Positions 41,601 through 55,428 of a stretch of 64,000 nucleotides of DNA are shown in pieces. The notes below the pieces were generated by a model, which did no database searches, was not told the origin of the DNA, and saw nothing but the letters and a program-made list of their open reading frames with translations. Positions within the stretch are counted from its first letter, which is position 1; the number at the start of each line of letters is the position of its first letter. A program made the translations under genes and the position numbers. Source of the DNA: Alternaria dauci (lineage: Eukaryota; Ascomycota; Dothideomycetes; Pleosporales; Pleosporaceae); contig NC_091272.1 in NCBI RefSeq assembly GCF_042100115.1, positions 744,001 through 808,000 on the forward strand, written 5' to 3'.

Positions 41601-44600
41601 CTCCCAGGAGCGAACTCAGTTCAGTATCAAGTCCCTTCCTGGCCTTGGCGATTTCGTCGACGGCGATCTCGAAGCGATTATTGTGGATGTTGAGAATGGA
41701 GGCAAAGAAAGCACGGTCAGGCGACTGTTCCTTCATGACGCCAAGGTAGTTATCCATATCTGCGAACTTGCCAAGACCCCAGGCGGCCGTCGCAGCAAGC
41801 GGTGCTATTGCCTTTCGATACTCTTGCGTCGCATTGGCCCACTTCTCTTTCGATAAGCTTGAAAGCAGGTCCCACTCGCCCAAGGCGTGCAAGCAGCGCA
41901 TCTTGCCCATGGTAACATCAAAGGAGTCGGGTTCTTCAAGCTCACGTCTCTGATAAGCAGCAAGTGCTTCATCCCACTTCTGCAACTTTTCGAACCAGGT
42001 CTCTTTCAACTCAACGTCGGCGTAGTTCTGCGCCTTACGCAGGATACCGAACGCAGCATCGGTTTGCTGCAGCTGGTTGTTGATACTGATGAGGGCTTCC
42101 ACAGCGCTGGAATTCTGCTCCGCGTTGAACTCGAGCTCCTTGTAGTGCAGTGCTTTGGCAAAAGCATGGCATTTTCCGGCATACATACCCAGTATCCGCA
42201 CGTCGATCGGTAGAGCTTTGTCATCGTGTTCCATGAACTCTGCCAGATTGAGCAAAACTTGCAGAATCTCAGGTGGAATGTTCGGCGATGTGAGAGCGGT
42301 TTCGATGGATCGAACAAGCTCTTCCTGGTACTGATCATACAGCTCAGTCCAACACGAGACGAACGCCGAGTTGAACAAGGTACGTGCTATCGGGTTGTAC
42401 ACACTGCCAAGGGGTGTGCAGGCGCGCAGAGCCTGTTGTGGTGACTCCCTAAGGAGCTCGACGCTGAATCTCCGCATCCATTCGATCCAGTCTTCCTTGG
42501 TAGTTTTGTTAGAAGCTTCCCAGGCTTGCTTAAGATGCTGTTGGTTGACGGCCAATTTCTTAGAAGAAATCTCCGCTGTGTTCAAGTCCTCGTCGTCCTC
42601 GCCGTATCGCTCATCTGGGCTCAGGTCTTGAGGCAGGGGCTCGCCTTTTTGTAGCTTCGACACAATACGTCCATAATTCTCATGGGGGACTTTGTGCGCG
42701 ATGAGAATTTTGTTGACCGTTGGTACGAAATGAATGTAGTCTGGGCCAAGTTGAAAGATAAGTGCGCACAGCGTCTCGAGGGCGGTCTGCTTCAGCGAGG
42801 GCTCATTGCCAGAAAGCACTCGGCAGAGGGGATGCACGATGCGCGCAGCGAATTCGGAAACGTTGACTTGCTTTGACAACCGTCCTAATGTTTCAATCGC
42901 ATGCTTTCGAATCGCTAACGGTTGGCCTGCTTTGTCGAACATGTTGACCATTACTGGGATGATTAGATGCATGTATTCTTCTGCACTTGCGCCAAAGATC
43001 AGGAATGCGTGCAGCACTCGCTCCGAGGGTAGTCGCTTGGGGGTTTGATCAGAATCGAGAACGCTTAGCATAAGTGGTAGGACGTCAGCCAGGTAAACTT
43101 TGAATTCGCCCTCCAGCGAACGGGCGATGGCCTCAATCAGAGAAAGAATGGTAGCTTGCAGCTGCGGACTGCTACTCCAGTACTCCTTGATGGTAGCGAG
43201 AATGTTGGAGAGGTAGGGCCGAATATGCTGACGTACGATCCGAACAAGCTGGCTAAGCTGGTTGAAATAACCCTCGGAGCGTCCAGCCGGCGTCGATCGG
43301 ATAACGTGGAGAAAGCCAGGTACAACTTGGCTAAGGAACGGGACGCACTTCAATCCCATTGTCGCGTAGATGTTCATGACAGCCTCGACGATGGCGGTGT
43401 GGTACTGCACAAGAGACGGGTCCTTGAGTAATCCCATAAGCGTGCTGATGACGATTGTCGGGTAGTATTCTTCGTTTGAAGGAGTCGTGCCCTGCATGAT
43501 GAGTGAGACGTCAGTGATAGCTTGCGCTTCCATGATGAGGTGCTTGTCTGGCGACTGCTCCATAATTTTCTGGTACTCATCCGGATCCAGGGCTCCAAGG
43601 GTACCCATGAGCCTAACAGTCTCCCTTCTGAGTTCACCTTCTGGTTCCGTCTTGACGATGCTCATCAGAATGTTCATCAACTCGGGGTAGTCCCTGTATG
43701 GTTCTATGACATATCCGGCGTTTGTCGCTAGCTGTCCCAGAGCTTTCAGGGCCGAGAAACGTTTAGCATCGGAAGTCTGATCTTGCATAAAGTCTAGGAT
43801 GACTGGCATGAGATCTTTGATGTACTTGATCATACCCTCACCGCCGACTGTGGCAAGGTCACCAATAGCTTTGAGCGTGGTCGAAGCAACCTCGGGGTTA
43901 GAGTCTTTGCACTTCGGTAGAAGAACCTCGACGATGGGATCTATCAGTGGCTTGATGAGACTGTCCGCAGCGCCGACCAAACTGCTGATCAACTTGGCGC
44001 TCTCTTCTTTACTGCGGGGACTGTTGGCATAGTTGACCTCGGTCAACAATTGCAGGAGGACCTTGCGTAATGATGGAAACACGTAAGCGGGATTAACAGC
44101 TGTCAGGCGACCGATGATGGACATTGCAGCTTCTCGGATAGCAAACATCTCGTCATTGAGGGCGAGGAACAGTGTGCGGACGTTGTCTGCCTTTCCGAGA
44201 TGGCGGTCGAAACGTGCGTCCAGCGCCATCAAGACGTCCCATCGAATCTCCGCATCAATATCGCCCACACCGACTGTGAGGAGCTTTTCGATAATGTCGC
44301 CAACCACCTTGGTCGCATGGGTACTAGTCTGGTGAACAATCGGGTCCTTGACGAAGAGCTGACAGCATGTTAGGGCAGCACGCTTCCGGATCTCAGAGTT
44401 GTCCGCTTCTACGTATCGGATAGCAACATCACGGACGAATTCGTTGAGGACGTGGCCTGTAAAGTCGAAACTACCGAGCGTATGCAGTGCCAGCGCGATC
44501 TCAGCCTCTCGTGCTGCGATGATTTGAGGATCCTTGTGGTCGCGTGTCCAGATCTGTGGAGGTTGTGAAACTTGGTAAGGGCTGCCAAGGGGTAGAAAGT

Positions 44601-46023
44601 GTCGTCCGGCGAGTATTTGGCTGAGGAGGTCTAACAGTTTGTCCTGGATCATGGGGCGTGATGGCGGTACGTAGTGAGCCATATCTACAAGGGCTTGAAA
44701 GAGCGAGTCGCTTAAGCCACAGGAGAAGATGGGGTCCAGCAACCGCTCAACAGACTTGGTGAGTGCCTGACCGACCGCTGCCGCAACCATACTAAGGCAT
44801 TGGAATATCGGTGCCTCGTTGATGGCGGCCTTGTTTCGCGCCTTTGCGACGAGACCTTCCTGAATGAAGCCCAGGATACCCTCCAAATATGGCGTGATGG
44901 CCACTCCGACGGCGTTTGCGATCTGCCCAATGGCCACGAATGCCTTGTCCCTGTCGCGGTCTTTCCTGATCAGACCCTGGAGATGTAGCATGCACTGGTG
45001 CAAGTACTTGGTCGCAAACTCGGTCGGGGAATAACCAGCGAGAATGGGTATGATTAGTACCACCTCTCTCCGTACCAGCGCGTCACGGTGTTCCCGATAT
45101 TTAAGCACCTGCTCAACCGTCTCCTTGTACTTTTGGTCATTCATGAACATGGCGCTCTTGTCGAGTAGCTCCTTCATGGTGAGGAGCGAGCCGTGGATCG
45201 CCTCGTTCGTGTTGATTGTAAAGCCGCGCAAGATCTCGTCGTACACTTTTCCGAACCATAGTTGTCGCATCTGCGAGTCGCGGGGGGATATGATTTCGAA
45301 ACACGCGCTGATTGCCTCGGCGGCGCTCTCCCGTATGAGGACCTTGGGATCTCGCAGGGCCACCCAGATGACCTCGAAGATCTGCGCAATCCACTGGTAC
45401 ATGAGCGTAGGCGAGTTCTTGGCCAGCTCCCGCAGGATGAGGACAGCAGCGAAGCGTCTATTCTCCAGGCGCTCCAGCTGCAGCCACTCCAGGGCGCCCT
45501 TGACCTCTGCCTCAACCAGCTCCGCCGTGAGTGTGCCGCCGGGCTTTGCCAGTCTTCCCAGGGCCTTGGCTGCTACCACCATGGCCGTGATGTCCTGACC
45601 CCGCATGACCGCCCGGAGGTATGAGGCAAACCGCGTCGTCTTCTGGCCCGCATCGTCGCCGCGGAAGTCGATGAGGGCGTTGAGCGCGTGGATTCCGCCG
45701 ATGCGTTCGTTCGAGTCGCTGCCTGTGACGATGAGGCTCGAGATCTTGGTGTAGACTTCGTTGTTGAATGTGGTGAAGAGATTGGGCGCGAGTTCTGCAC
45801 GACCATCAGTTTCCCACAGCTTGGGCGGGGTGCCTCGCGTCGCTTCTCACCTCGATGCGCCATTTCGACCTGCTGTCGCAGGTCGTTGGCGGCTCGCTGT
45901 CGCGTATCGTCATGTCTTGGCTGGTCAGCTGCTCGTTGCCATTGCTGTGCTCTATGGAGCTCACTTTGAACGTAAGTTCTGGACGATGCGGTCCAAATTG
46001 GTCGAAAAGGCGTGCTGCGCCAT
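38614..46023 (-). CDS. tor2: TOR serine/threonine kinase (PIKK family)
   Basis: Four exons (46023-45965, 45915-45851, 45794-39064, 39006-38614), about 2415 codons. Splicing gives a canonical start MAQHAF, then RAANDLRQQVEMAHRE and the HEAT-repeat arm (residues about 30-1200). The FAT region follows, then FRB (LWHEQWHEGLEEASRLYFG, ETLREISFIQSFG, in which Ser is kept at the rapamycin-contact site). The PI3K-like kinase domain has GLGDRHPSNLML and HIDFGDCFE, and the C-terminus is FATC, ending HYIGWCSFW. TOR controls growth in response to nutrients in TORC1/TORC2. The last intron would otherwise insert 19 residues between VLEA and FIHDPLLTW, so it is certainly spliced. Whether this is the TOR1 or TOR2 type cannot be told, and most filamentous fungi have one. 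Confidence 0.96.
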
Positions 46024-46592
46024 CTTGACTGCTTCAACGGAAGCCTCTCGCAGCAAGAGTGTCTGTTCTCACTCCATCCATGAAAAGGAGAGAGGAGCCG
46101 TCACTAGAAGGGGCGCGTGGGGAGAATTGATGTTGCCAAAGTTGCTGGACGCGGGCCCGACGTATGTCACGAACGCGGACTAGCGCTTGGACCTCACGCG
46201 AGCCTCGGGAGCTAGTCCCGATCCGCACACCGGGGAAGCGCAACCCAAGACGAGACGTCTGAAATAAGCAACGGCGGTGAGAAATACAAGGTGAGTGAAC
46301 GCGAGCTAATCCAACAACAAAATGTGATATTGCGATTAGAGTCATCACATGCTAGTGGTTCACATCTACTGCCGGCATAAGAAAGTGATCTATCCAATAG
46401 CACTCATGTTTCAGAAACACTTCGCGTTCACTATGATACACATCCACTCACCACACAGCACCATGTTGACAACGCCGCATAAAGGCCCAGTTGTTGAGTA
46501 TTAGGTATCACATGCCATGGAGCCCGCACGCCCACCGCCCCTTCGTATCCGCAATAACCATTACATCGTTGTCACATCGTGACGTCTCTGCT
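46024..46592. other. intergenic region
   Basis: 569 bp between the TOR start codon and the stop of the SEC12-like gene, both on the minus strand. It is the TOR promoter/5' UTR plus a terminator. Nothing else seen. Confidence 0.5.
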
Positions 46593-48583
46593 CTAGCCAG
46601 CCAGTACACCTTCGACAGCGTGGCCAATCGCCCCACCAATCTGCCCAAAGAATATTGACTTCAAGATCGTCTCGCCTTCACCTACAGCCCACATGCCGGC
46701 ATCGCTCAGCTTCTGTTTCCATTGATCCCTTTCCTCGTGGCTAAGCTCTTCCCACTTTCGAGCGGTAGCGTGCTTTTGCAAAACATCTTCATCTCCAGCA
46801 TGAACTTCTGTGCTAAGAGTACCTTCGGACTCTGGGTCGTGATGTATAACGAGCGCCTTTTGTTGACCAGAAGGTTCCGATGGTTTGGTGTCGGAGATGA
46901 CGTGAGGGAGGTGAAGATGTAGTAAGTCGGCGATGCGATGCGATGTCTTGATCACTGGTGAGTCGGCGTTGTTGAGAATGGCGCTGTGGCGTTTGTCGCG
47001 CAATGTCTCGCCGAAGCTTTTATGTCGGCTTGCCGCGTTCTGCAGACTAGCAGGTAGTATACCCTTGGTGAGATTGCCCTCTGGGTCCACAAGTGACTGT
47101 ATCAGCAGAGCAATCACAGCGACTACCATGGCTCCAACAAGATAAGTAGCTGCTGTGAACAGGTTTCTCGAACGCGCTGTCTGAAGCACATAGCGAGATC
47201 CGGTATACTGTAATGGAAAAGTTTCCACGCTGATCGTGTTTCCCAAAGACGTACTTGCCAGACGCAAGTACTGAGGTGGAGCTTGACGGCCGGCAGGTAC
47301 CTCTGGCTTGAAGAACGGTGAGAAGACGGCTTTCGTCATTTGCACGTCGTGAACCTGCTTCTGTTAGCAGATAGCGGAGTATATTGTTCTGTCTACAACT
47401 TACATTATCGTAGCTGTTGAATGCATGGAATGAGCTCAGGGAATCTCTTGCTGGCCCGTGGTAGTCCATCGTATACACGGTCAAGGATATATCAATGGCC
47501 GCGACCGCAATCGCAATCTGGTAGGCGCCGTCTTCGTCGACATCCAGCAGGCTCACGTCCATGTCCGTCGCGGCTTTAACGTGCTTGGGCATAGTTTTGC
47601 GCAGAACGACGCTGGCCGGACCGTCTTCATAGAGATGTACAAGGAGCAGCTCGACTCCGCTCCTATTGGGCAGATTCTTCAACAACAAAAGGTGTTTTGG
47701 CGAAAGCCACCGTACGCATCTCAGCTTGCTCTTGGCGCCTTTCTCAACATGAGGTATTGTGTAGAGCTTCCTGTGTTCGTTCTTGCCCTTGGTCTTCCTC
47801 TGCTCAAAGTCCCAATTCACGTCCTGGACAAAGACATTTGAATCCGTAACGTAAGCTATCCGGAACTGTCCTTCCTCTTGTGTAAAGATATCCAGATCAT
47901 TTGCTTCCTGGCCTTGGTGTAGATCAATTCGTCCTATTACATCTTGATCGGATGGTTTGGTTGATGTTGCACTAAAGATGACAATCTCATTCTCATCTCC
48001 CGCGAGGCTGGACGCGATCGCGCCAATTCGCCTGTTCGGCGTACCCGAGATGGTCCGACGTGCTGGGGAGATTTTGGCTATTCTCTGGTAGCCTTCCTTC
48101 TTTCCGCCGTCCGACTTGGGAGTCTTGAAGAGCTGAGTCTTACTGACAAAATCGACCTTTCCATCTGTTTTCTCGGCACTCTTCGGGTATTTCAATTCGA
48201 ATGCCCGCAGATGCTCATTGTTGCCCTTCAACCGTTCCTCCTCGCTACTGCCATTCCCAGCGAACAGAATCAGGCCATCCTTCGTAGAGAGGTTGTCCAG
48301 GCAAGTTATCGAATCGTCTTTGCTCGCCTCAATCTCGGCGAAAGACTGTACGGTCGGCGCTCGTGAGCTAAAGTCGTATGCTGTGATTTGGTTCTTAACC
48401 CCGCTTCTCCCTGCTCCTCCACCTCCGCCCACTACAAGGACGCCCGGTCTGTTATTAGCGAATGTTGCAGCCTGCATGCGAATGTACCACGTCAGTTTAT
48501 GTCTCCTATGAAGTTCGTATCGGCACAATACTGACGAAGATTGGGTACGTGGTTTGCGCCTTGGAGACTGTTGGGCGCGACAT
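46593..48583 (-). CDS. sec12: SEC12-like guanine nucleotide exchange factor for Sar1
   Basis: Three exons (48583-48536, 48471-47404, 47354-46593), 625 codons. Exon 1 encodes only 16 residues (MSRPTVSKAQTTYPIF) and joins AATFANNRPGVLVVGGGGGAG, the characteristic first blade of Sec12/PREB beta-propellers. Further WD-like segments follow to about residue 430. One transmembrane helix lies at about 436-458 (LVGAMVVAVIALLIQ), followed by a roughly 165-residue luminal domain. Sec12 sits in the ER membrane and loads Sar1 with GTP to start COPII coat assembly. No HDEL/KKXX signal at the end (GVLAG). The protein is longer in its luminal part than the mammalian one, like yeast Sec12. Confidence 0.85.
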
Positions 48584-49445
48584 GGTGGAAGTATTCTACC
48601 CGGGGGCTTCGCAACGCGTATCGTCAAGGTTGGATGATGGTAGGGAGCTGCGACCGTGTGCCGCAGTCGTTCGCGCTTCGGGGTCGAACTTGTACAAGGG
48701 GAATCGGGTCGGTGGTAGGGATAGAATCGAGGATTGGCAGTCGCGTAAGAATAAGGAATCGGTGCTGGGCCGCGATAGGGGGGTGAAGATGGCCGTCGAG
48801 TTGCGATGCCCAGGTGTAGTTTCTACCACGTTTCGCGCGGGATATCAACAAGCCACGATGACGCTTTGCGCCGGTGGCTTATCGATAGCGCAGTCCGCGG
48901 CTTCCCTCGCGATCGACATGGCAGCCATACCCCTTTTCCTATCAACCATCATCGTACATCCCAAATTTGACCAGACATGGGCACATTGGCATCACAACAT
49001 GTCAATGTGGTGGTCTTGCAAAGTTTGCTCCTGCATTAGGTGCACTACCTACTGTCGCCTTTCGGCCGTCAACAACATCGTCCCACATACATGATCTCAT
49101 TCCAAGCAAGGGTGCCTCTCGTGGATATCGTCCTCCTCTTTTTCATAACAATGATACCAACACACCAATCGAACGCCATACTACACCGTCTGACTAGCAG
49201 CCGCCGGAACAAACCTCCGGTCCAAAGCGTCTTCCCTGAAAAGAGTCAAAACGCCAGTATGCTCGCTAAAAAGAGGCCGTCTACAAGGCCCAGGCCCGAC
49301 TTCGCCTTCCAACCTCCGAGTTTGGCCTTGTCAAACTGTAGCCTGAAGATATACGCCGAGCTTCTCGTAGGCTCTCGAAACAGCGAGGCCTTGCATATAC
49401 CTCTGGGGCAGGTTTTATTATTGACGCGAATGATAAATCATGCTT
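48584..49445. other. intergenic region
   Basis: 862 bp: promoter of the SEC12-like gene and 3' end of the importin gene. Overlapping short frames show no domain. Nothing else seen. Confidence 0.5.
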
Positions 49446-52400
49446 CTACTGCGGCGGTAGTCCTGGGTGTCCATTGGCAGCAGCGGCAGCCGCCTCGGCT
49501 TGAACTTGGGCAATGATATCGGCCTGGTGGACAGCACCCTGGACTACTTGTTGCTCCTCCGCGCTTAGGTTCTTGGTAAGATTGTCGTAGAGAGCAGGTT
49601 GCTCTTGTTGAAGGCCTGGGACACTGTCAGTACAAAATTCCGACGCCGTTTGATGGACTATACTTACGTAGCAATGCGTGCTTGAACATGCCATATGGCT
49701 CGACCTTGTCAAGCGGTGTCTCGAGGAGACTTTCTTCTTCTAGCTCATCATCATCGTCATCGTCGATCGAACTGAACTTTTGCGCCTATTTCTGATCAGC
49801 ATGCATATCCAATACCGGGCGTTGTGAACTTACCTCTTCATTCAAGAAGTCGAGATAAGCGGCGCTCTCGTCTTTGACATCCTCAGCCTCATCCCCCTCA
49901 TTATTCCAGTCGGCTTCCTGTTCCCACTCCTCGTCTTCCTCTTCCTCGAACTCGGCAGAGTAGTCGAATGTGTCTTCCTTCTTAGCTTCCTCGCGGTCTA
50001 CGCACGTGTTAGTTATGGCCAGTGGACAATTGCGAATGGAAACTTACTCTTCAAAGCTGCGGGGAGCGTCTGGAATAGACGTGTAACACCCTGCAACAAG
50101 CGTGGCCAGCCTTGCTGTACGCTCACAGGAACGTCTTGAGCTCGTAGTGTGAGGAGAGAGCAGATAGCAGAGATGCAGAGCTTCTTGTCGTGAACTCGAG
50201 TGAAGTTATCGATGCTCGAGAACCAGAGACTGAAGAACTTGTTGGTCCAGCCGTTTGTCTCCAGCACATGGAGCGCCAAAGCAGGGTTGTAGTAGATGGA
50301 GTTGATGACCACCTCCATGAGATGTATCCTCAAGGACTTGACTTTCGGTTCGTCGTTCATCAACACATGCATTGTGAGTCCGATGAACTCAGGGACGTAA
50401 TCGTCGGCGTGACCACGCATGTTGAGCATAATAATTTCGGCTAGCTTGCAACCGCAAATGCGATCAACGCCACCAACCTTGTCGTCCTTGAAAATTGTTC
50501 TGACCATGTCGACAATGGCATCGAGATAAGATCGGTTCTGGATCAAAGTAGGAGTACCGTAGTTAACGAAGTTCTCAAGTGCAGGGAGCATGTCTACATA
50601 TAGTCAGTGAATGTACTGGTGACAGGCGGGAGAGAATACGCATACCCTCGAGATATAGCTCGGCACCAGCCTTGAACGTCCTATGTATCAGCTCAAATGC
50701 TTGCCACATGGTTCCGGATATGCTCTTGGCAGCAAAGGTACAGCTATCGATAATCTCAAAGACCTCATTGTACAGATCTGCGAAGACGTCAGTATGAAGC
50801 TGAAGCGGTTGAAACTGTGGAGTGACATACCGTAGAGCTTGTTCTCGAGCGTAATGGTGATTACTGGCATGAGAATGGTCTCTAGGTGCAGAAGCACATC
50901 AGGTGTACTCTCCAGGGTAAGGATAAGGGTACCAATGGTCTGTAGGACACCGAGAGCCGTAATGCTCTTCTCATCAAGGAAGTCGCCGTATTCGCTTTCG
51001 TCGCCCTTTTCTTGATTTCTTGATACCAATTCTCGCACAATACGCAGGTAGGTATCACGCAGCTGTTCGCTCAGCGCCACAGCGAAAGGAGTCAATTCTG
51101 GAGCGAAGACCTCGACAAAGTCCTCCATGACGTTGGCCAGCGCATCAACGTCAACCTCGTTAGCGAGCTTCAAGAGCTGCTGCATAACCTGGGGAATGTT
51201 CGTCTTCATGTTGGTTCGGATGACATCGTGGCGGATAAGGGGCTGCAGTGACAGCGCGGCAGCAACACGGACTGGGAGCGTTGGGTCGGCCATTGACTCT
51301 AGGATATTGCGGTAGATGATGATGAGGTTGTTCGGGTCCTTGAAATCGAGTTGTTCAAACTTCTCGAGGGTATCGCATGCGCGCGCACGAAGGAACCCGT
51401 GGGGGCTTCGGAACTCGGGGAACACATGGCGGACGAAGAAGTATTCGACCTGGTCTGCGATCGGGCTCTTCTTGCCTAGGATAACACCAGAGAGCGTGCC
51501 AATCATACGCAGCGCGCCCTCCTTCTCTCTTGGGTTCTTCTCGTTGTCGGGAGCGGCCTCATATCGGTTGACGACCTCATTGACAAAGTTCAGCACAGTG
51601 AAGGTCTGCTTGCGACGGCTCTTGGTGAGCGTAACAAGGAAATTTGTCGCGGCAACGTCGGGGGCGGTCACGTCTTCGTAGAAGTTCAACTTCCTGTGTA
51701 GGTATTCTTGTGGCTCCTCCTCAAAGAGTTCGATGTCTTCGTCCGACTGACACAGGACAGGGAAGATGAGATGGGCGATGAGGTTGTCGGTGTGCGGCTT
51801 GAGCAGGGTCCACATGGTCTTGGGCTTGACGCACTCGTCGAGGAAGTTGAGAGTGTAGTACAAGCTGGCTTTTGACAACCAGACTTGCTTTCCGACCCAT
51901 TTCTCGACCTGTTGGAGGTAGACCTTGAGGATCTCGGGCGCGAAGTTGGTGATGAAGGTCTTGGCCACTTCGGTGTAGTCGATCTCGTTGTTCTTGCCGA
52001 GCGCAGACGGGTTGCCGTACCTGTTGGTGGTTAGCCATGCCCTCGGGAGCCACGCATAGTCTTTCTGTGTACCTAACGAATAGTCTGTTCAAGTTTGCGT
52101 ACGACCACTTCTTGGCCTTCCACCAGTGATTTACTTCCCGCTCGTCGAGATCTTCGGGGAGAGACGACTCCGGGGGTTCCTTGCCGACGACAGTCAAGAA
52201 CAGTGTGCACCAGCCAACCATGACCTGCTGATCGCGGAGGGACGCGGGGAGATCAAACTAGGGTCTGGTTAGCTCCTCGTCACATGCTGTGCCCGTGGAA
52301 ATCTTACGTAGATGGCATGCTTGTACACCTTCAGCACGGTCCGTAATATCTCGCCCGCCTCCAGACTCGTCTCACCAGCCAGTGAGTTTCCGATATTCAG

Positions 52401-53064
52401 CAGCTGGGGGAAGGACATGGCAACAATCTTGTCGAAGTCTGCGCGGTTCTCGCCCGACTTGAATCTGTAGATTTTGCATATCGCCAACAGGCACTGGACA
52501 CCCGCGAAGACGGACTCGATGTTTCCGGCGTTCAGCAGTTGTATAGTAATGTCGAGAAAGTCTGGCCATTTGGCGGGGAAATCGTATGCGAGAATCTTTT
52601 GGAGGGTAGGAATGAGCTGCAGGCGCACCTGGGGCGGCGAGGCGACGAGGACGGGGACGAGGCGACTGCGGAAGGCCGCCTTTTCCTCCTCGGGTATGGG
52701 GATGGCCTGGCTGTATTCTTCGGCAGGCGACCAGCCCTTGGAGATGCGGTTCTTGAGGTACACGACGGCTGTAGGCACGCGTTAGTGATCAGGGCCAACC
52801 GGCGTGCAGCGAGCGGTGCTGGGCGGGGGCGCATCTTACTCGACAGGCGCACGGCGTTGTTCTGTTCCTGCTCGAGGATGTTGAGCAGGCCGTCGGTGAA
52901 GCCTGGCTTTTCTTCGGCCTGTATGTCTATCAGTCTGCGCTCTGCTTGCCCTTCTCCCGGCCGTGGACACGCACATGCTTGAGGTCGAGTTCGGCCTGCT
53001 GTCTGATGGCGGCGTTGGCGTCGAGCGTCGCCTGAATCCGGTCCCGCAGGCCGGCAACGTCCAT
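49446..53064 (-). CDS. importin-beta family karyopherin (Sxm1/Nmd5, importin-7/8 type)
   Basis: Ten exons (53064-52975, 52918-52840, 52768-52308, 52257-52073, 52020-50831, 50777-50646, 50593-50048, 49997-49834, 49785-49668, 49615-49446), 1044 codons, every junction in frame. N-terminal importin-beta domain (DVAGLRDRIQATLDANAAIRQQAE; EQEQNNAVRLSTVVYLKNRISKGW), then many HEAT repeats. A highly acidic stretch (EEEEDEEW... DDDDDDELEEE) near 880-970 is typical of importin-7/8 and yeast Nmd5/Sxm1. A short Ala-rich tail ends GHPGLPPQ. It imports cargo such as ribosomal proteins and TFIIS into the nucleus in a Ran-dependent way. The unusually intron-rich structure agrees with this conserved gene in other filamentous fungi. 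Confidence 0.93.
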
Positions 53065-55428
53065 GGTTGCGAGTATGGGACAGGGTCTGCGGCGAGTATG
53101 GGTGCTGGGCTAGAGAAAGCCAAGGGTGGTGGGTGCGGTGAGAAGTGGCAGTGGGCGATCGGGCGAGATTCCTGCTGTCTTTGCACCCGCAAGCAGCGTA
53201 ATGGGCTAAGAATTGGCCGGAGGGACGGTGTCAGGATAAAGGCACGCGTGCTTTTTCCCTCGATTTTGCGCCTCGTCGGGCTTGTGCAGCTTGTGCGGGA
53301 CGTGATGATGGAGGGGCAGTAGTTAATTTTGTGTGGACCAGAATCGCGGCTTTCCCTCCCAGCATCGTTAGCGCACGTGGCGGTCAATGCACCGTCTCTG
53401 CCTGTTGACCACCACCATGCCTCGATTTACTCATCGCCACATGCCGCCTGCCTTGTCCCTTCTTCCAGCAAACCGCCTCGCATTACCCAACACGTCAACA
53501 CCCATGCAGGTACCGGTTTCTGGTAACCCGCATTCCCTCCAACCGCAGATCGCGGCCTCTAAGCCGGCATGAAGCGGTACCTGCAGGCATATACATGGCT
53601 ACTCGTCATCCCATGGTTCCCACCGACTTCCTTCGTTTCCAATAGGAGACACTTGGATCAAAGCAACGGAGCGTCATTTCTCTCACATCGGGCCCTACTC
53701 ACTCGACGCACTGACATCCGCACGCCTTCCACAGATGCGACTCGACCCTGTCGGCAAATAGTGTTACTGCCGAATCCATGCGACCATACTACGACACTGA
53801 CCTACCATGTCCCTACACCCTCCGCGCTTTTATCCGGAAGCCTGTACTGACCCATGCAGCAACCATGTGTCCTGGCTCCGTCACGCCATAATTCAGGCAT
53901 TGCCATGAGGGGACTGATTGAGACTGCCAAATCATCTCCGAAGAGACTGAGCAGCATGTCCATCATGAGCATCTCGGAAAAGGAGGAAGAGTCGCCTCAG
54001 TGACGATTTGCTGTTAACGAAAAAGCAGGGACATTTCAACATTTGTTGCATGGTCTTGACAAATATGCTCTTTTCCTGACATTTCAAGTAGACAAGTATC
54101 TCAACCTCCCCAGCCGTTTCTCCATGCATTGGATGGTTGAGAACTTCGGCCGCACAAATCTCCTATAAAAGCTTCGCTTTGTTTTTTGGAATGACACACA
54201 GTTCCGTACTTGATTGCCTCGAAAGTCTTTTTTTTTTTTTGGAAAAGGTAATGGTGGATGTGATTTTCAGAGTCAGAGACGTAATACAGACGAAGATCTG
54301 TAAAGCATTCATCCGAGTACGATTGTAGAATATAACATGTCGCGTCAGACCCGAGGACCAAAACTCGGACTCTTAGAGCAACAAGCGCCAACATGGTAAT
54401 GACCAAGCAGGTTTTGGAAATGGAAAAGTAACCAAGTGATAACATCATGCGCACTCTGCCCACCGTCGATACTTTGTCTTCTACCTCCAACAGACAAGGT
54501 TATGCTGTTCCTTACATCGGATCACACCAAACACTCCATCCAACAGTATATTAACGATTTTCCGGAGAAGACGAAGAAGACAACACGTTGTATGCGTTGT
54601 TGGCGTTTGAATCGCAGTGATTCCCATGCATCGTTTCGAGATTGGATCTGGTATTTTGAAAGTAGAGTGTGGTGCAGGAGACAAGGTTCCGCAAAAGCCG
54701 AGAGGTGTTTTATACCCAACAGGCGGCAGCACTGTCATATGGATTGATGAATCCAAGTTTTCTTAAAAGACGAGCTGAACACACCACCAGTGAACATGGT
54801 TGGTCCAGGAAGACAGGATGCAGAGTGGGAGATCATATTACCTATGCCTGTTGATTTTCGAGTATTTGCAAGCTTGCAGACATGGAATGTCGGGATCGTG
54901 TTTTTGGAGGCCGGAAGACAAAGATATACCTTTGAACTGATAGATTCAGAGAGAGACCGACGTCTCCATAGCGCATCTCCGTATTTTATTTTTTTCTTTT
55001 GGAAATCGAGGCAATATTCGTGATGAACGAGTGTAAGTATCGAGAGCTTGAGCGGCTTTTATATATTGAGAAGTGGGCGGAGAAGTTGCCATACGTAATG
55101 TCGCGCCGACGTCCAGCCTGGAGTGCGAGTTCAAAAGCAAACACCGTACAGAGCATGGGGAACACAACCTTGATGGTGATAAATACCATTGCTTATAAAC
55201 TACTGAAAAATGTGTAACTTAATACTATCGCGCCATGTAAATGCGGTGTTATCCAAAACAGAGAAAAAAACGCCAGATAATGCTGCGAGAACCAAACAAA
55301 AGAAAACGCCGCTTAATGCAAAAAGAGAGCTTATGCTGACCAGCAGCTGTTTTTTACCAAACCCCCATTCCATCGTCCGTCATCTCGTCGTACCATCGTT
55401 CCTCGTAGCCATTACCATACTTAACCAA
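53065..55428. other. long intergenic region, no gene recognised
   Basis: About 2.36 kb. The left part is the importin promoter (GC-rich and pyrimidine-rich). The right part is AT-rich, with a run of 12 or more T near 54228-54240. Small frames on both strands (53569-53850, 54101-54490 and others) show no protein-like features. The stretch near 55429 is the 3' end of the next gene. Confidence 0.45.
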